Shown here: piece by piece, positions 15,651 through 25,346 of the stretch
Layout: each line of letters opens with the position of its first letter
Numbering within the stretch: position 1 is the first letter of the stretch
Notes under the pieces: model-generated
Seen by the model: the letters and a program-made list of their open reading frames with translations, nothing else
Told to the model about the DNA's origin: nothing
The model's database searches: none
Position numbers and translations under genes: made by a program
Assembly (NCBI RefSeq): GCF_017220215.1
Contig: NZ_CP071129.1
Location: 1,116,001 to 1,180,000 of the forward strand
Direction of reading: 5' to 3'
Length of the DNA stretch: 64,000 nucleotides
Origin: Caballeronia sp. M1242
GTDB taxonomy: Bacteria > Pseudomonadota > Gammaproteobacteria > Burkholderiales > Burkholderiaceae

Positions 15651-17261
15651 TCAGATTTCTTCGTACAGCGGCAGCGTCAGAAATTCGGTGAACTGCTCCG
15701 AGGTCGACATCGTTTCGAAGATCTTCGCGGCGCGTTCATACGGCTTCGTATCGCTGCCCGCGCCGCCGACGCTTTGCTTCACCTTCTCCAGTTCGTCGAT
15801 GATGATCTCGCGCACCATCGCGGCCGTGACCTTGCGGCCGTCTTCGAGCTTGCCCTTCCGCGAACGAATCCACTGCCAGACTTGCGAGCGCGAAATCTCC
15901 GCCGTGGCCGCGTCTTCCATCAGGTTGTGAATCGGCACGCAGCCATTGCCGGCGAGCCACGATCCGAGGTAATGGATGCCGACGTTCACGTTGTTGCGCA
16001 GGCCCGCTTCGGTGATCGGCGCTTCCGGGCGGAAATCGAGCAGATCGTGCGCGGTCACTTGCACGTCGGGGCGCTGCTTGTCGATCTGGTTCGGCTTGTC
16101 GCCGAGCACCTTGACGAACTCTTCCATCGCGACCGGCACGAGCCCCGGATGCGCGACCCAGCCGCCGTCGTAGCCGTCGGTGGCGTCGCGCGCCTTGTCG
16201 GAGCGCACGCCGCCCATTGCCTTGTCGTTCGCGGCGGGGTCGTTCTTGATCGGAATGAGTGCGGACATGCCGCCGATGGCGGGCGCGTTGCGCTTGTGGC
16301 ACGTCTTCAGCAATTCGAGCGCGTAGGCGCGCATGAACGGCACCGTCATCGTGATCTGTGAACGATCCGCGAGGCAAAAGTCGGGATCGTTCTTGAACTT
16401 CTTGATCGCCGAGAAGATGTAGTCCCAGCGGCCGGCGTTCAGGCCGGAGCTATGTTCGCGCAGCTCATAGAGAATCTCGTCCATCTCGAATGCGGCGAGA
16501 ATCGTCTCCACGAGCACGGTCGCGCGAATCGTGCCGCGCGGAATGCCGACGCCTTCCTGCGCCGCGATGAAGATATCGTTCCACAGACGCGCTTCGAGAT
16601 GGCTTTCCATCTTCGGCAGATAGAAGTACGGGCCGCTGCCGCGAGCGATCAGTTCCTTCGCGTTATGGAAGAGATATAGCGCGAAGTCGAAGATGCCGCC
16701 CGACACGCGCTGGCCGTCGACGGTCACGTGCTTTTCGTCGAGATGCCAGCCGCGCGGACGCACGATCAGCGTCGCGATCTTGTCGTTGAGCGTGTACGAC
16801 TTGCCGTTCTGCTCGAGCGAGATCGTCCGGCGCACGGCTTCTTTGAGATTGATCTGGCCGACGATCTGGTTCTCCCACACGGGCGCGTTCGAATCCTCGA
16901 AGTCGGTCATGTAGGAATCCGCGCCGGAGTTGAGCGCGTTGATGATCATCTTGCGCTCGACCGGGCCGGTGATTTCGACGCGCCGGCACTGCAGGTCCTT
17001 CGGCAGCGGCGCGACGGTCCACTCGCCTTCGCGGATCGCTTTCGTTTCTTCGAGAAAGCCGGGGCGCTCGCCCGCGTCGAGGCGCTGGGTGCGCTCCACG
17101 CGCGCGGCGAGCAGTTCCTGACGACGCGGCTCGAACCGGCGATGCAGCATCGCGACGAACGCGAGCGCCTCGGGCGTCAGAATGGCTTCGAAGCCGGGCT
17201 TGATCTCAGCCGAAATGGCCATGCCTTCCGGCAACGCGAGCGGGTTCGAAGGGTGCGTCAT
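15651..17261 (-). CDS. aceB: Malate synthase A
   Basis: Condenses glyoxylate with acetyl-CoA to malate, the second step of the glyoxylate shunt. The 536-residue length and the signature [30 protein letters not shown] are those of isoform A. Other family blocks are [44 protein letters not shown] (with the catalytic Arg and the metal-binding Glu) and [14 protein letters not shown], which carries the catalytic Asp. AGGAG lies about 9 nt before the ATG. It is the second gene after a haloacid dehalogenase (42-bp gap), and aceA is 2.5 kb away on the same strand. Confidence 0.97.
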   Translation of the reverse strand: MTHPSNPLALPEGMAISAEIKPGFEAILTPEALAFVAMLHRRFEPRRQELLAARVERTQRLDAGERPGFLEETKAIREGEWTVAPLPKDLQCRRVEITGPVERKMIINALNSGADSYMTDFEDSNAPVWENQIVGQINLKEAVRRTISLEQNGKSYTLNDKIATLIVRPRGWHLDEKHVTVDGQRVSGGIFDFALYLFHNAKELIARGSGPYFYLPKMESHLEARLWNDIFIAAQEGVGIPRGTIRATVLVETILAAFEMDEILYELREHSSGLNAGRWDYIFSAIKKFKNDPDFCLADRSQITMTVPFMRAYALELLKTCHKRNAPAIGGMSALIPIKNDPAANDKAMGGVRSDKARDATDGYDGGWVAHPGLVPVAMEEFVKVLGDKPNQIDKQRPDVQVTAHDLLDFRPEAPITEAGLRNNVNVGIHYLGSWLAGNGCVPIHNLMEDAATAEISRSQVWQWIRSRKGKLEDGRKVTAAMVREIIIDELEKVKQSVGGAGSDTKPYERAAKIFETMSTSEQFTEFLTLPLYEEI

Positions 17262-17303
17262 GTGTTTTCTCCTTGGTCGGTCAGACGGTTTTGCTTTTGG
17301 GTT

Positions 17304-18113
17304 CTACTGTTTTGGCGATGACGAGCGCTTTCGCGCGCCCGCGCGATCGGCGGCGAGGGGAATCGGCTGCTGCACGCAACCCCCTTCGATGAACGCGACG
17401 AGGTCGTTCATGTCGCGCCCCATCCCGCGTGGCGCGACGCCGAGTTCCTCGACCGGCAAGCTCGCGCGATCCAGCCAGAACGTGGTGTAGCCGAACCACG
17501 TCGCGCCCGCGATATCCCATCCGTTGGACGAGACGAACACGATCTCGCGCGCCGCCGCGCCGAACGCCTGAAGGCCGAGTTCATAGGCAGCGGCGGCCGG
17601 CTTGAATGCGCGCACGGGCTCGACCGACAACACGTGATCGAAGAAGCCCGTCATGCCGGCGCTTTTGACGGCAACGTCGAGCATCGGCGGATTGCCGTTC
17701 GACAGAATCGCGAGCGGTAGACCGTGGCGTTCGCGCAGCGTTTTCAGCGCGGGCAGCGTGTCCGGAAAGGCGGAGAGGCAGGCGTATTCGTCCATCAGGC
17801 GCTTCTCGGCGGCGGCCGTGAGCGCGTCTGTCAGGCCGAGGCGCGCGGCTGCGTATCGCAGCGCGTCGATGGTGATGTCCCAGAACGGCGCGTAATGGCT
17901 GCCGGAAGGATCGGCGAGGCTGCGTAGCTGCGTATATTCGATCTGCTTCTGCCGCCAAAGCTCAGACAGCGCCTGGCCGTTGCCGGGAAAAAGCTGCTCG
18001 GCGGCAGCGACGACCGAGTGGACGTCGAAGAGCGTACCGTAAGCGTCGAAGATGACTGCGCGGGGAAGAACAGGCGAGGGTGTGGACGATGCGTGTGTCG
18101 TTGTGGCCGACAT
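17304..18113 (-). CDS. L-2-haloacid dehalogenase (HAD superfamily, type II)
   Basis: Hydrolyses L-2-haloalkanoates to D-2-hydroxy acids by an aspartyl ester route. Each catalytic residue of the characterised L-DEX enzyme has a counterpart at consistent spacing: Asp23 (nucleophile) and Thr27 in FDAYGTLFDV, Arg54 in LWRQKQIEY, Ser138 in LSNG, Lys171, Tyr177, and Ser195/Asn197/Asp200 in SSNGWD. The protein has 269 residues, with a 15-residue N-terminal extension and a basic tail. It precedes aceB by 42 bp, so haloacetate-derived glycolate or glyoxylate could flow into malate synthase; that link is inference. It is divergent from a LysR gene that may regulate it. Confidence 0.92.
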   Translation of the reverse strand: MSATTTHASSTPSPVLPRAVIFDAYGTLFDVHSVVAAAEQLFPGNGQALSELWRQKQIEYTQLRSLADPSGSHYAPFWDITIDALRYAAARLGLTDALTAAAEKRLMDEYACLSAFPDTLPALKTLRERHGLPLAILSNGNPPMLDVAVKSAGMTGFFDHVLSVEPVRAFKPAAAAYELGLQAFGAAAREIVFVSSNGWDIAGATWFGYTTFWLDRASLPVEELGVAPRGMGRDMNDLVAFIEGGCVQQPIPLAADRAGARKRSSSPKQ

Positions 18114-18252
18114 AGCCGTGCGCTCCAGAAAGAGGTCGGGGTCGATTCTATTGGTGATCGATCAGGTGGAAAAAGGCCGGCGGGATCACTTGATCTTTTA
18201 CTTTTTCATACCTAATCTTTGCGCCAAATCCCGACATTGACGAGCAAAGCGC

Positions 18253-19167
18253 ATGGATCGGTTCAAGCAGATAGAGACGTTCGCCTCCGTCGCGGCGAAA
18301 GGCAGTCTTTCGGCGGCGGCGCAGGCGGAAGGCATCGCGCCGGCGGTCATCGGCAGAAGGCTGGATGCGCTGGAGGAACGTCTCGGCGTGAAGCTGCTTG
18401 TGCGCACGACGCGCAAGATCACGCTGACGTTCGAAGGCTCCGCGTTTCTCGAGGACTGTCAGCGCATCATCAACGACATGCAGAACGCGGAGGCGAGCGT
18501 GTCGGCGGGCGGCGTGAAGGCGAGCGGGCACGTGCGCGTGTCGGCGCCCGCGGGCTTCGGCAGGCGCCACGTCGCGCCGCTCGTCGCGGCTTTCACGACG
18601 CTGCACCCGGACGTCTCCGTGAGCCTCGACCTGACGGACCGCATGGTCGATCTCGTCAACGAAGGTTTCGATTGCGCGGTACGGCTCGGCGAGTTGCCGG
18701 ATTCGTCGCTCGTGTCGCTCAAGCTCGGCGAAAACCGGCGCGTTTGCGTGGCGTCGCCCGAGTATCTGCAAAAGCGCGGCAAGCCCGCCACGCTGAGCGC
18801 GCTCGCCGATCACAACTGCCTCGCGCTCGGCGCGTCCGCCAATCAGCAGCGCGGCTGGGTGTTTCAGCAGGACGGCAAGGTCGTGACGATCAAGGTGTCC
18901 GGCACGATGGAATGCTCGGACGGCGCCGTGCTGCACGAATGGTGTCTCGAGGGGCGCGGCCTCGCGTGGCGATCGTGGTGGGAAGTGGGCGCGGATATCG
19001 GCGCGGGAAGACTCGTCAGCGTGCTCGACGATTTCGCCGCGCCGCCCATCGGCATTCACGCCGTGTTCCCGCAGCGCCGGCACTTGCCCTTGCGCGTGCG
19101 GCTCTTTCTCGATCTGCTCAAGCATACCTATGCCGCTCCGGGATACTGGGAGGCTCTCGTTTCGTAA
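18253..19167 (+). CDS. LysR family transcriptional regulator
   Basis: A 304-residue regulator: N-terminal HTH (MDRFKQIETFASVAAKGSLSAAAQ, LGVKLLVRTTRKITLTFEG) and effector-binding domain from about residue 90 (VRVSAPAGFGRRHVAPLV, DLVNEGFDCAVRLGEL). It belongs to the large DsdC/CrgA-like branch. The start is 139 bp from the divergent dehalogenase-aceB unit. LysR proteins commonly control such a neighbour, and the inducer could be a haloacid or a C2 acid. That is inference from position. Confidence 0.92.
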   Translation: MDRFKQIETFASVAAKGSLSAAAQAEGIAPAVIGRRLDALEERLGVKLLVRTTRKITLTFEGSAFLEDCQRIINDMQNAEASVSAGGVKASGHVRVSAPAGFGRRHVAPLVAAFTTLHPDVSVSLDLTDRMVDLVNEGFDCAVRLGELPDSSLVSLKLGENRRVCVASPEYLQKRGKPATLSALADHNCLALGASANQQRGWVFQQDGKVVTIKVSGTMECSDGAVLHEWCLEGRGLAWRSWWEVGADIGAGRLVSVLDDFAAPPIGIHAVFPQRRHLPLRVRLFLDLLKHTYAAPGYWEALVS

Positions 19168-19269
19168 CGAGACTCGCTACGGATTCCTATTTATCGTTAT
19201 CTCGACTGCATCGCCGCGCGGCCGCCTGACTACAATGAGAGCGTGCCCCGCCGTTCGAAGGAGGACGCC

Positions 19270-19704
19270 ATGTTCAAGCACATCCTGGTACCGACCGACG
19301 GCTCCGAGCTGTCGCAGAAAGCCATAGACGGCGCCATCGACCTCGCGCAGTCCGTCGGCGCGCGGATCACCGCTTATGCGTGTCTGCCGCAGTATCCGTA
19401 CTCGCCGTTCGCGGATGTCGCCGTCGAGCCGCCCGACGACTTCCACGCCCGCGCCGAACGCGAGGCGCGCGAGCATCTGCGGGCCGTCGAGCGCGCGGCC
19501 GAACAGGCGGGCGTGCCGTGCGACAGCGTGACGAGCATCGAGGCGGCGCCGTACATCGGCATCATCGACGCGGCGGAGCAGAACGGCTGCGACGTCATTC
19601 TGATGGCGTCGCACGGTCGTCGCGGGCTCGGAAGCCTGCTTATCGGCAGCGAAACGCAGCGCGTGCTGACGCACACGCGCATTCCGGTCATCGTGTACCG
19701 CTGA
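19270..19704 (+). CDS. Universal stress protein (UspA family)
   Basis: A 144-residue single-domain Usp. It opens FKHILVPTDGSELSQKAID, and the ATP-binding loop GRRGLGSLLIGSETQRVL near residues 119-136 carries the G-2x-G-9x-G(S/T) pattern of nucleotide-binding members. AAGGAGG just before the ATG fixes the start. It stands alone between a LysR gene and the convergent aceA. Such proteins help survival under starvation or oxidative stress; the specific trigger is unknown. Confidence 0.95.
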   Translation: MFKHILVPTDGSELSQKAIDGAIDLAQSVGARITAYACLPQYPYSPFADVAVEPPDDFHARAEREAREHLRAVERAAEQAGVPCDSVTSIEAAPYIGIIDAAEQNGCDVILMASHGRRGLGSLLIGSETQRVLTHTRIPVIVYR

Positions 19705-19794
19705 TGTCGCGGCGGCCGACGCGCCTGCCACGCGCGCCCCGGCCGCCGCTTTCTTTACCGCTCTCCCTGATTCAGCCTGCCCTCGGGCAATGCT

Positions 19795-21102
<1,308 letters not shown>

Positions 21103-21403
21103 GGCGTTTCTCCTTGAGATTGGGCTGTACGACGAAACCGTGGTCGATGCTTGATCGCGTTTGAGCAAGTGCTGCTGGGTTTTGCTCAACTCTTATATAA
21201 GAGTGTAGGCCGGTCGATGGTCGATAAAAAGCCGTCGCAAGGAGTTTTGGTTGATTAAAATGTCGTTAATAATCAATCAATTATGCTGTTGATTTCATAC
21301 TGCGCAATGTTCTTTCCCATGCTGCAATTGCGCTCGTTGTGCCGCGCAGCAACGCTTTTGCGACGCAAAAAAACGTTGCACATTATGAAATGCGAAGATA
21401 AGC
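21103..21403 (-). promoter_or_regulatory. aceA upstream region: 16-bp palindrome and IHF consensus site
   Basis: A perfect 16-bp palindrome, ACTCTTATATAAGAGT, lies at 21189-21204, 85 bp before the aceA start, and overlaps a plausible -10 element. Further upstream, AATCAATCAATTA at 21271-21283 fits the IHF consensus WATCAANNNNTTR at every position. IHF activates the ace operon in E. coli, so a similar role here is plausible. The rest of the gap is AT-richer than the window and has no supported gene. Confidence 0.55.
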
Positions 21404-21437
21404 GAAAAAAAAACCGATGCGCGAGGCATCGGTTTTC
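21404..21437 (-). terminator. Intrinsic terminator of the rhlE-type helicase gene
   Basis: The stem CCGATGC/GCATCGG (21414-21432) is followed on the minus strand by nine T residues (21405-21413). It begins about 50 bp past the helicase stop. Confidence 0.92.
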
Positions 21438-21486
21438 TTGTCCTGCTGGGGAAAGACGGCGTTATCGCGCCGTCCCTACGCATACA

Positions 21487-23127
21487 TCAGTTGCCGCGGC
21501 GCGGTGCGCGCGGGCCGTCGTTACGGCGCGCGCTGTAGCCGTCGCGCTGGCCGAAACCGCCGTCGCGGTTGCCGCCGCGATAGCCGCCGTCACGGTCGCC
21601 GCTACCGGCGTTGCCGCCGCGATAACCGCCTTCGCGGTAGCCGCCTTCGCGCGAACCGGCGCCCGACTTGTTGCCGTAGCCGCTGGCGTTGGCCGCGCCG
21701 TAGCCGCGTCCGCCGCCATTGCCGCTGCCGAAGCGCCGGCCGCCGTTACCGCCGCCCGGACGGCCGCGTCCGCCGAAACCGCCCTTCGGCGGCGACTTGC
21801 GCGGCTCGAAGCCCGCGACGACATTCACCGGCAGCGGCGCGTGCACGAAGCGCTCGATGCGCTTGAGCGCGCCCATTTCGGCGTGATGCACGAGGCTCAC
21901 GGCCGTGCCGCTGCGTCCCGCGCGGCCCGTGCGGCCGATGCGGTGCACGTAGTCTTCGGCGAACTTCGGCAGGTCGTAGTTGAAGACGTGCGTGATGCCC
22001 GGAATATCGATGCCGCGCGCCGCGACGTCCGTGGCCACCAGCACGCGCACGCGGCGCTCGCGCAGCGCGCGGATGGTGCGGTTGCGCGCGCCTTGCGGCA
22101 GGTCGCCGTGCAGCGCGGCGGATTCGAAACCCGCGTCCGACAGACGATTCGCGATCAGATCCGCGTCGCTCTTCGTCGCCGTGAACACAATGGCCTGATC
22201 CAGCTCGGTGTCGCGCAGCAGGTGGTCGAGCAGGCGATCCTTGTGGTCGCGGTCGTCGACGTAATGCACGGTTTGCGCGATGTTGCTGCGCGCTTCGAGC
22301 TTCTGCACGATCTCGATGCGCTCCGGGTCGTTCAACAGGCGGCCGGTCAGCGACGCGATCTTGCCGTCGATGGTTGCCGAGAAGAGCAGCGTCTGACGCG
22401 TGGCCGGCGTGGCCGCGACGATCGTCTCGATGTCTTCGATAAAGCCCATGTCGAGCATGCGGTCGGCTTCGTCGAGCACGAGCATCTTGAGGTTCGACAG
22501 GTCGATGCGGCCGCGCTCCAGATGGTCGATCAGACGGCCCGGCGTCGCGACGAGGATTTCAGGGTTCTTCGCGAGCAGCATCAATTGCTGGCCGTACGCG
22601 ACGCCACCGAGAATGCTGACGGTGCGCAGGCGGCGCAGATGGCGGCCGTACGTCGTCGCGGCGGCGGACACTTGCATCGCGAGTTCGCGCGTCGGCGTGA
22701 GCACGAGCAACTGCGGGCGCGCGATCGGCTGCGGACGACGGCCGGGACGCGCGTTCGGGTCGCGCGGCTGACGCGGCTGCTGCGCCTGGAGCTTTTCAAG
22801 CTGCGCGAATTTTTCGATGGCCGGCAGCATGAACGCCGCCGTCTTGCCGGAGCCGGTCGGGCTCGAAACAAGCAGATCGCGGCCGGCGAGCGCGGCCGGA
22901 ATCGCGCGCTGCTGCACGGGCGTCGGCGACTGGTAGCCGGCGTCGATCAATGCGGAAACGATATCGGCCGAAAGACCGAGGGATTCGAAAGTGGGGCCGG
23001 CGGGTGCTGCGGGAGCAGTCTCAGCCGAGGCTGCGGCGGCGGGTTCTGCCGTGTCGGCGGCCGGGGAAATGCCAAGCGTTTGTGCTGCGATGTTGTCCAA
23101 CGGGCTGGGGGTGAAGCTCGAAGTCAT
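21487..23127 (-). CDS. rhlE: DEAD-box ATP-dependent RNA helicase, RhlE type
   Basis: A 546-residue RNA helicase for ribosome assembly or RNA turnover. Motifs from the N-terminus: Q motif (FESLGLSADIVSAL, SPTPVQQ), Walker A SPTGSGKT (89-96), PTRELA (145-150), DEAD (219-222), SAT (250-252) and HRIGRTGRAGRSG in the second RecA domain. The last ~100 residues are Gly/Arg/Tyr-rich (GGYRGGN, GGRGRPGGG), an RGG-like RNA-binding tail. The start at 23127 has AAGGA upstream; longer frames run into the leader. An Ala-rich stretch at 20-45 precedes the core. A long 5' leader suggests post-transcriptional or cold control. Confidence 0.93.
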   Translation of the reverse strand: MTSSFTPSPLDNIAAQTLGISPAADTAEPAAAASAETAPAAPAGPTFESLGLSADIVSALIDAGYQSPTPVQQRAIPAALAGRDLLVSSPTGSGKTAAFMLPAIEKFAQLEKLQAQQPRQPRDPNARPGRRPQPIARPQLLVLTPTRELAMQVSAAATTYGRHLRRLRTVSILGGVAYGQQLMLLAKNPEILVATPGRLIDHLERGRIDLSNLKMLVLDEADRMLDMGFIEDIETIVAATPATRQTLLFSATIDGKIASLTGRLLNDPERIEIVQKLEARSNIAQTVHYVDDRDHKDRLLDHLLRDTELDQAIVFTATKSDADLIANRLSDAGFESAALHGDLPQGARNRTIRALRERRVRVLVATDVAARGIDIPGITHVFNYDLPKFAEDYVHRIGRTGRAGRSGTAVSLVHHAEMGALKRIERFVHAPLPVNVVAGFEPRKSPPKGGFGGRGRPGGGNGGRRFGSGNGGGRGYGAANASGYGNKSGAGSREGGYREGGYRGGNAGSGDRDGGYRGGNRDGGFGQRDGYSARRNDGPRAPRRGN

Positions 23128-23481
23128 GTCGATCCTTGAAACGGGAAATAAGGCGTCGGCGCCAATCGGCATACCCAGGTCGTTGGATTCAGCGAGCGAA
23201 GAAACAGCGAGCAAATCGAAAAACGGGGGCAACTCGCGCAAACAGACGGCGAGCATCGTTGTTAGAAGCTGTATCGGATACGTCAGGGCGCTTAAGCACT
23301 GACGTCAGCCTGGTGCATGACGGGCCGCGAAATGAATAGCGCACAAACGATGCGCTACGGCCTGGCAGGGAAGGGACAGTTTCTAAACTGGATTGGAGCG
23401 AAACGCTACGAAGCATTTTGATACGGGGCACGTTGCCTTGCGGCGTGCGCCTCGCAATCAAGCTGCATGACACGAAGTATA
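23128..23481 (-). promoter_or_regulatory. Predicted promoter and ~340-nt leader of the helicase gene
   Basis: A perfect -10 hexamer TATACT (minus strand, 23476-23481) is the best promoter signal. Its -35 is weak. Transcription from it would give a leader of about 340 nt. The leader holds a perfect 7-bp inverted repeat, ACGTCAG/CTGACGT (23280-23286 and 23299-23305). No credible gene lies in the gap. Long leaders are known for cold-regulated DEAD-box mRNAs; that parallel is inference. Confidence 0.4.
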
Positions 23482-23565
23482 TCGGAAATTGCTGCACCGC
23501 GCCACAGTTTGACGCATTCGCGCGCCATCGGAGGGCATCGAAGGCGCGCGGCAGATGTCGCTCGG

Positions 23566-23835
23566 TCAGCCTGCCTCGCCGCGTTTGAGCGACTCGACGA
23601 GTTCGACGTAGCGCTCCTTCGCGGTATCGGCCGGCGTGCCTTTCAGCGCGGCCCAGGCTTCGTGCTTGTACTTGCCGGCGATATCGGTGAAGCCGGGCGC
23701 ATCGCCTTGCACGTCGCCGACGCTCGCCTGCTTATAGAGCGCGTAAAGACGCAGGAGCGTCAGATTGCCGGGGCGCTCGGGCAACTGCGTGACCTCGGCT
23801 TGCGCGCGGGCGAATTGCTGATCGATGTCGGTCAT
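23566..23835 (-). CDS. Acyl-CoA-binding protein
   Basis: An 89-residue four-helix ACBP that binds long-chain acyl-CoA esters in the cytoplasm and buffers or delivers them. The family core LLRLYALYKQASVGD (residues ~26-40) and YKHEAWAALKGTPADTAKERYVELVE carry the conserved Tyr and Lys ligand residues. AGGA about 8 nt before the ATG supports the start; a longer frame to 23877 is not supported. It stands alone upstream of the helicase leader. Confidence 0.95.
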   Translation of the reverse strand: MTDIDQQFARAQAEVTQLPERPGNLTLLRLYALYKQASVGDVQGDAPGFTDIAGKYKHEAWAALKGTPADTAKERYVELVESLKRGEAG

Positions 23836-24033
23836 GCGGGCGTCCTGTCTAATTTGAGATGCCGACGATCTTAGCAAGCGCAGTCATGCTGGCTCTGGAG
23901 GCTTTCTTCGAATCGAATCAAATGGCATCGCGCGGCGAGCGGGGCGCGTCATCGCGCGGAAAAGTCCGTGAACGCGTGCCGCATGTCACGCGAGCCGCAA
24001 AAGCCGGCGCACTCCCGCATTACAATACGGACT

Positions 24034-24858
24034 ATGACACGCACCGTACTGCTCGCTCTCGATACCTCGACGGAATTCTGCTCCGTCGCGCTCCTGCTCG
24101 ACGAACCCGCGGCCAAGCCGTCGTCCGCTGCCGCGCCCGCTTATCTGAGCGGCGATACATCGGTGTGGATTCGCCACGAAGCGACGGGCGCGGTCTCCAG
24201 CACGCGTCTTCTGCCGGCGGTGCGCGAGCTGCTGGACGAAGCAGGGCTCGCGCTCGCCGATTGCAACGCCATTGCCTTCGGCGCGGGGCCGGGGTCGTTC
24301 ACCGGCCTGCGGACGGCGACAGGCGTCGCGCAAGGGCTTGCGTTCGGGCTGAATGTGCCGGTGGTCCCGGTGAGCACGCTGCTCGCCTGCGCGGAAGCGG
24401 CCCGGCTCAACGACGCGTCGTTGCCGGATCGGGTGCTCGTCGCGCTCGATGCGCGCATGGATGAGGTCTACTGGGCCGAATATCAGTACGAATCAAATCG
24501 CGAACCCGCGCCCGGCGACTGGCGCGAACTGCACGCCGCATCGCTCGATCGTCCCGACGCGCTGCCGCTTCCCTCGGTGCCGTTCGCGCTCGCGGGCAAC
24601 GCGGCGGCGGCCTTCGGCGACCGCCTGCCCGCGCTCGCGGCCGCCGCGCATGTGGACCGCGATGCGCTGCCGCACGCGCTGCCGGTCGCGCTGCTCGGCT
24701 TGCGCGCGCTCAGGGCCGGACGCGCGGTCTCGCCGGAACTCGCCGCGCCGGACTACGTGCGCAACAAGGTCGCGCAGACGACAGCCGAGCGCACCGAAGC
24801 GCGCGCCGCTGCGGCGAAGGCTGGCGCGCAGTCTGCCGGCGCGGAGGCGCTCCGGTGA
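24034..24858 (+). CDS. tsaB: tRNA threonylcarbamoyladenosine biosynthesis protein TsaB
   Basis: The partner of TsaD in making t6A37 on ANN-decoding tRNAs. The 274-residue protein has the ASKHA fold with MTRTVLLALDTSTEFCSVALL at the N-terminus and the conserved block FGAGPGSFTGLRTATGVAQGLAFG at about 88-111. It is longer than E. coli TsaB (231), with a short insertion after the first strand. It overlaps rimI by GTGA, an old and frequent pairing, and starts a four-gene run with udg and a DUF1853 gene. Confidence 0.95.
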   Translation: MTRTVLLALDTSTEFCSVALLLDEPAAKPSSAAAPAYLSGDTSVWIRHEATGAVSSTRLLPAVRELLDEAGLALADCNAIAFGAGPGSFTGLRTATGVAQGLAFGLNVPVVPVSTLLACAEAARLNDASLPDRVLVALDARMDEVYWAEYQYESNREPAPGDWRELHAASLDRPDALPLPSVPFALAGNAAAAFGDRLPALAAAAHVDRDALPHALPVALLGLRALRAGRAVSPELAAPDYVRNKVAQTTAERTEARAAAAKAGAQSAGAEALR

Positions 24859-25346
24859 GCGGCGTGTTGCTCGCGGATCGGTATCTCACGCCGATGACCG
24901 AAGCGGACCTCGACGAAGTCGCCGCCGTCGAGAAGCTCGCCTACGAATTTCCGTGGAGCCGCGGCAATTTCCAGGATTCGCTGCGCAACGGCTACTACGG
25001 CGTGTGCCTGCGCCACGTGACCGGCACGCTCATCGGCTATTGCGTGCTGATGCCTGTCGTCGATGAAATGCATCTGCTCAATCTCTGCGTCGCGCCGTCC
25101 GCCCAACGCGCCGGCGCGGGGCTGACGCTGCTGCGCGAAGCGGTGCGCGTCGCGCGTGCCGAAAAGCTCGAAGGCATGCTGCTCGAGGTGCGGCCGTCGA
25201 ATGCGCGCGCCATCCAGCTTTACGAGCGCTTCGGCTTCACGGCCATCGGGCGTCGCAAGAATTATTACCCCGCGCGGCATCGGTCGCGCGAGGACGCAAT
25301 CGTCATGCGTCTTTCGTTCAAGGAGAGTGCGCATGGCGCTCGATGA
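24855..25346 (+). CDS. rimI: Ribosomal protein S18 alanine N-acetyltransferase
   Basis: A 163-residue GNAT acetyltransferase. The acetyl-CoA loop is NLCVAPSAQRAGAGLTLL (residues ~76-93); motif B is LLEVRPSNARAIQLYERFGF, followed by RRKNYYP, typical of RimI. It uses a GTG start in a 4-nt overlap with tsaB. Its last 14 nt overlap the start of the uracil-DNA glycosylase gene. RimI acetylates the N-terminus of S18; the assignment is supported by both sequence and the tsaB neighbour. Confidence 0.94.
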   Translation: MSGVLLADRYLTPMTEADLDEVAAVEKLAYEFPWSRGNFQDSLRNGYYGVCLRHVTGTLIGYCVLMPVVDEMHLLNLCVAPSAQRAGAGLTLLREAVRVARAEKLEGMLLEVRPSNARAIQLYERFGFTAIGRRKNYYPARHRSREDAIVMRLSFKESAHGAR

